This document shows, piece after piece, positions 7,668 to 10,470 of a stretch of 10,470 nucleotides of DNA. The position numbers and the translations under genes are program-made. The notes beneath the pieces are model-generated. The model had not been told where the DNA came from. It saw only the letters and a program-made list of their open reading frames with translations, and ran no database searches. Source of the stretch: Mariprofundus sp. (GTDB lineage Bacteria; Pseudomonadota; Zetaproteobacteria; Mariprofundales; Mariprofundaceae); the NCBI GenBank assembly GCA_030951095.1, contig JAUZQI010000177.1, forward strand, positions 1 to 10,470, in the 5' to 3' direction. Every line of letters begins with the position of its first letter. The first letter of the stretch is position 1.

Positions 7668-9503
7668 ATGAAACGTTTTTTCTCTACATTGCTTCGTTGG
7701 CTGGAGCGGTTACGAAATATTCTGATTAACGCGGTGTTTATCCTGCTTCTGCTGCTCACCGTCGGGGTGTTTTTTGCCGAACGGCCCAGCGTGCCCGACA
7801 ACGCCGCATTGATCATTAACCCGACTGGCAGCATTGTTGAAGAGTTAGCATTGCCCTCCACATCTGCCATACCATTGAATTTCTCAGCACCCAACCAAAC
7901 ACGTTTGCATGATCTGATATCAGTCATCAAGCATGCTGCCACAGACGATCATATCAAATTAATAGTACTGAAGCTGGATGAGATGGGCAAAACATCGCTA
8001 CCCAAGCTGCAGGAAATGCGCCTTGCCATTGAGCAATTCAAAACATCCGGAAAAATGGTCGTGGCTGTTGGCCCGAACTATTCACAATCGCAATATTACC
8101 TTGCAGCGACAGCTGATCAGGTATTCCTGAATCCGCTTGGTATGGTTGCGCTGGAAGGTTTCAGTATTTATAAAAATTACATCAAGGATGCGCTTGATAA
8201 ACTGCATGTTGATGTACAACTGTTTCGTGCCGGTAAATACAAGGCAGCCATTGAACCTCTGGTACGCAACGATATGTCCGCCGAGGACAGGCAATCCAAC
8301 CGGTTGCTATTGAATGTGTTGTGGACTGAGTACAAAAAGGATGTGGCCGGGATGCGTAACATCAAGGCTGAACGCTTGCAGACCGTACTGGATGAGCCGT
8401 CGAAATATTTGACCGAACATGATGGCAGTACTGCTGAACTGGCCAAAGCGGAAGGTTTGGTCGATTCGCTTGCCAGTCACGGAGATATTCAGAGCTATAT
8501 TGCCAGCGCTTTAGACAAGGAATCCGGCGAGTACGCCAGCATCGATTTCCGCCAATACCAGAATGCAACAAGTGGCGACAAACCTGCATCCAAACCAAAT
8601 CAGGTAGGCATCATTACAGCCAGCGGTATGATTCTGGAAGGAAAACAGCCTCCCGGTACGGTGGGCAGCGAAACCATGATGGAGATGTTAAACAAGGCCC
8701 GGCTTGATCCGCAAATCAAAGCCATTGTGATCAGGATTGACAGCCCCGGCGGTAGCGCTCAGGCATCGGAAACGATTCGAAGCGAAATCGTACGCTTGAA
8801 AAAAGCAGGTAAACCGGTGGTTGTATCCATGGGCAGCATGGCTGCATCCGGCGGTTACTGGATAGCGACACCTGCCGATCAAATATGGGCCGCTCCGACC
8901 ACCATCACCGGCTCGATTGGTGCTTTTAGCGTTTTAGCTAATATGCAGCGCAGTCTGGAGAAACTGGGCGTACATAGCGATGGGCTGGGCACAACATCCA
9001 TCGCCGGTGGTATCCGCCCTGACCGCCCGTTACCGCCGGAATTGGATAAAGTCATGCAACTCTCCATGCAGCATATTTACCGTAGTTTTTTACGTATTGT
9101 TGCAAGTGGTCGGAACATGCCTACAGAAAAAGTTGCTGCATTAGCCGAAGGACGTGTCTGGAGCGGTGCCGATGCGCACAGACTGGGACTGGTTGATTCA
9201 CTGGGTGATTATCATGATGCAATTGCATCGGCTGCAAAACTGGCCGGGATTGATGAGGATTACAGCGCTGTCCGCATCACTCCAACGTTAGGTTTACGCG
9301 AAATGTTATTGGTGCAGCTCTTCGGCAACGCCGATTCTCTGGCCGCACAAATAGTCACTGTGATCGAGAATCGGTTATCTGTACTGACGCAGACTTTGTT
9401 ACCGTCTTCTATGGTGCAAGACATCGTTGCAATGAATCGCATTCTTGGCCTTCCGCAGGACAGACCCACAATATTCGCCATGTGTAACCTGCGCTTAGAA
9501 TAA
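7668..9503 (+). CDS. sppA: Signal peptide peptidase SppA, 67K type
   Basis: Inner-membrane serine protease (family S49) that degrades signal peptides left after secretion. With 611 residues it is the long, two-domain form like E. coli SppA (618 residues), not the short form. It has a single N-terminal membrane anchor (about 18-37) and then tandem S49 domains with the active site split between them. The catalytic lysine is predicted at Lys192, in RAGKYKAAIEPLVRNDMS, aligning with E. coli Lys209. The nucleophile is predicted at Ser394, in SMGSMAASGGYWIATPADQI, aligning with E. coli Ser409. The DSPGGSAQASE segment (358-368) is the oxyanion-region strand of the family. AGGA ends 7 bases before the ATG. 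No catalytic residue is missing. It stands alone between the heme cluster and the metal-efflux locus. Confidence 0.96.
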   Translation: MKRFFSTLLRWLERLRNILINAVFILLLLLTVGVFFAERPSVPDNAALIINPTGSIVEELALPSTSAIPLNFSAPNQTRLHDLISVIKHAATDDHIKLIVLKLDEMGKTSLPKLQEMRLAIEQFKTSGKMVVAVGPNYSQSQYYLAATADQVFLNPLGMVALEGFSIYKNYIKDALDKLHVDVQLFRAGKYKAAIEPLVRNDMSAEDRQSNRLLLNVLWTEYKKDVAGMRNIKAERLQTVLDEPSKYLTEHDGSTAELAKAEGLVDSLASHGDIQSYIASALDKESGEYASIDFRQYQNATSGDKPASKPNQVGIITASGMILEGKQPPGTVGSETMMEMLNKARLDPQIKAIVIRIDSPGGSAQASETIRSEIVRLKKAGKPVVVSMGSMAASGGYWIATPADQIWAAPTTITGSIGAFSVLANMQRSLEKLGVHSDGLGTTSIAGGIRPDRPLPPELDKVMQLSMQHIYRSFLRIVASGRNMPTEKVAALAEGRVWSGADAHRLGLVDSLGDYHDAIASAAKLAGIDEDYSAVRITPTLGLREMLLVQLFGNADSLAAQIVTVIENRLSVLTQTLLPSSMVQDIVAMNRILGLPQDRPTIFAMCNLRLE

Positions 9504-9568
9504 AAGTTCGGCAGAACGTACTACCCATTTCATTGTATTTTCATCTTCACGGGCTTAATGTGCGGCGC

Positions 9569-9994
9569 ATGTTGACGCGCAAACTGCATATTCGCGGATT
9601 TTCCCGCATCGTGGCTCGCCTGATGGCGGTGATGTTTGCCGTACAGATGATGGTGGGCGGTTTCTGCCTGCTGACTGCGGAAGCGCATGCGATGCCGCAG
9701 TCGATACAGACGCAGGATGTGCATGCGCATTGCGCCAAGTCCAGCCATGCCGATGATGAACATTCCCAAGACCATTCCGGTAATTGCTATCATTGCGATC
9801 AGCCTGATGAGCTGTCGAATTCTGCATTTCCTTCGGTAGCGCCGCTTGCGCTGGTGTTGTCGGATATCATCACTATGCCGGCTGCGCCGCTGTTTACTAG
9901 CGCTGCAACAGGTATGCTTTCGACGCGAACGCCAACCGGGCCACCGCGTTCTTCTTCTCTCCTTTACTCAACCACACCACGCATCCGCGTTTGA
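9569..9994 (+). CDS. Small secreted-type His/Cys-rich protein, probable metal-efflux accessory
   Basis: I do not recognise a named family. From ATG 9569 it has 141 residues; the frame stays open to a TTG at 9533, 12 codons earlier, and the ribosome site is weak for both. The N-terminus has positive charges (RKLHIRGFSR), a hydrophobic segment (about 16-36) and an AHA signal-peptidase-like site after residue 41, so export is likely. The mature front part packs six His and three Cys into residues 52-76 (HAHC, then spaced His, then CYHC), amid Asp, Ser and Gln. This is a plausible site for Cu, Zn, Co or similar ions. A second hydrophobic stretch (about 88-110) and a Pro/Ser/Arg-rich tail ending in TPRIRV follow. 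The next gene encodes a CusC/CzcC-like outer-membrane protein; small ORFs of this style are familiar at the front of metal RND operons. A periplasmic metal-binding or sensing role is inference. Confidence 0.7.
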   Translation: MLTRKLHIRGFSRIVARLMAVMFAVQMMVGGFCLLTAEAHAMPQSIQTQDVHAHCAKSSHADDEHSQDHSGNCYHCDQPDELSNSAFPSVAPLALVLSDIITMPAAPLFTSAATGMLSTRTPTGPPRSSSLLYSTTPRIRV

Positions 9995-10013
9995 TTTACC
10001 CCTTCTTCTGACG

Positions 10014-10035
10014 CCACGGCTCGGCTGAGCTGTGG
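10014..10035 (+). other. Nine-base-pair hairpin between the small protein and the efflux gene
   Basis: CCACGGCTC (10014-10022) and GAGCTGTGG (10027-10035) form a nine-pair stem with one G-U wobble around a GGCT loop. No T-run follows, so it does not look like an intrinsic terminator. It sits in the 98-bp gap within a probable operon and could stabilise or pause the transcript. The pairing is seen and the function is unknown. Confidence 0.45.
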
Positions 10036-10092
10036 TGAGCGTGTTTGTGTTCAACAACCGCGCGCGCATCAAAAGAAGTGAGGCATGTTTTC

Positions 10093-10470
10093 ATGCATAT
10101 TCAACTACAGAAAAAAGTCCGGCATACGCTGGCACCCCTGGCGATCATGGCCGCCAGAGTGACAACGCCTGGATTATCCATAGCAGCACAATCACTATTG
10201 ACATTAGAGCAAGCCGAAACACTGGCGGTGCAACATAATCCGGCGCTGGCTGCGGCTGGCAAACAGGCAGAAGCCATGGCAGCGATTCCTTCACAGGTGG
10301 GCAGCCTGCCCGATCCGAAAGTGTCATTCAAAGCCATAAACCTGCCGGTCGATACCTTTTCCACCACGCAGGAAAATATGACACAAATGCAGTTGGGCTT
10401 TTCGCAGGCTTTTCCATTCCCCGGCAAGCTGGGTCTGAGATCCGAAGCGGCTGAACATATGGCGGCAGCG
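10093..10470 (+). CDS. TolC-family outer-membrane efflux protein, CusC/CzcC-like, N-terminal part (cut by window edge)
   Basis: The first 126 codons of an outer-membrane channel protein of the tripartite efflux type; the C-terminus lies beyond the window. After a leader (about 1-32, plausible cleavage near SIAAQ) comes LTLEQAETLAVQHNPALAAA (37-56), the typical first repeat motif of the OEP family. Then come SLPDPKVSF (71-79) and QLGFSQAFPFPGKLGLR (100-116), a pattern characteristic of the CusC/CzcC-like group serving heavy-metal RND pumps. The leader has an Arg inside its hydrophobic part, so it is a mediocre signal peptide. ATG 10093 is preceded by GTGAGG (10078-10083), about nine bases away; an ATG at 10085 is out of frame. 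Sequence, together with the His/Cys-rich protein upstream, suggests metal rather than drug export, but the substrate ion cannot be told. Confidence 0.85.
   Translation, partial: MHIQLQKKVRHTLAPLAIMAARVTTPGLSIAAQSLLTLEQAETLAVQHNPALAAAGKQAEAMAAIPSQVGSLPDPKVSFKAINLPVDTFSTTQENMTQMQLGFSQAFPFPGKLGLRSEAAEHMAAA

Noticed and set aside
10032..10238. A 68-codon plus-strand frame overlapping the start of the efflux gene
   Set aside because: It is out of frame with the channel protein, has no good ribosome site and its product is unrecognisable.
10101..10427. A 108-codon minus-strand open frame under the efflux gene
   Set aside because: The opposite strand encodes a clear TolC-family N-terminus over the same stretch; the antisense product shows no family features.

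Overview
The window is a stretch of Gram-negative, proteobacterial-type chromosome with mid-range base composition (not computed exactly). Evidence includes an LPS-transport lipoprotein (LptE), a HemX/HemY pair, a 67K-type SppA and a TolC-family outer-membrane efflux protein. The leuS-lptE-holA order is the one known from gamma-proteobacteria and relatives. I cannot name the genus. A gamma- or zetaproteobacterial lineage would fit, but that is inference.

Layout. Positions 1-3351 hold a leftward (minus-strand) cluster: leuS (leucyl-tRNA synthetase), lptE (LPS assembly lipoprotein, sharing an ATGA with leuS) and the start of holA (DNA polymerase III delta), cut by the left edge. A divergent spacer of about 130 bp (3352-3483) contains a strong hairpin with a competing terminator-like arm. 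Rightward from 3484 come hemD, hemB, hemX and hemY. HemB and HemD catalyse tetrapyrrole steps, and HemX and HemY are membrane proteins long linked to heme genes. hemB, hemX and hemY are packed with a 1-bp gap and a 4-bp overlap. A possible terminator follows hemY, then sppA (signal peptide peptidase, 7668-9503).

From about 9504 to the right edge the content changes from housekeeping to accessory. There is a small secreted-type protein with a dense His/Cys cluster (9569-9994), followed by the start of a TolC-family outer-membrane protein resembling the CusC/CzcC group (from 10093, cut by the right edge). The likely reading is the start of a heavy-metal RND efflux operon whose pump genes lie beyond the window.

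I see no tRNA, rRNA, CRISPR array, insertion sequence or phage gene, and no gene-free stretch over 300 bp. Most of the window is conventional. The best candidates for something less described are the His/Cys-rich small protein at the head of the efflux locus, the structured leuS/hemD spacer, and the hemD-hemB-hemX-hemY arrangement lacking hemC.
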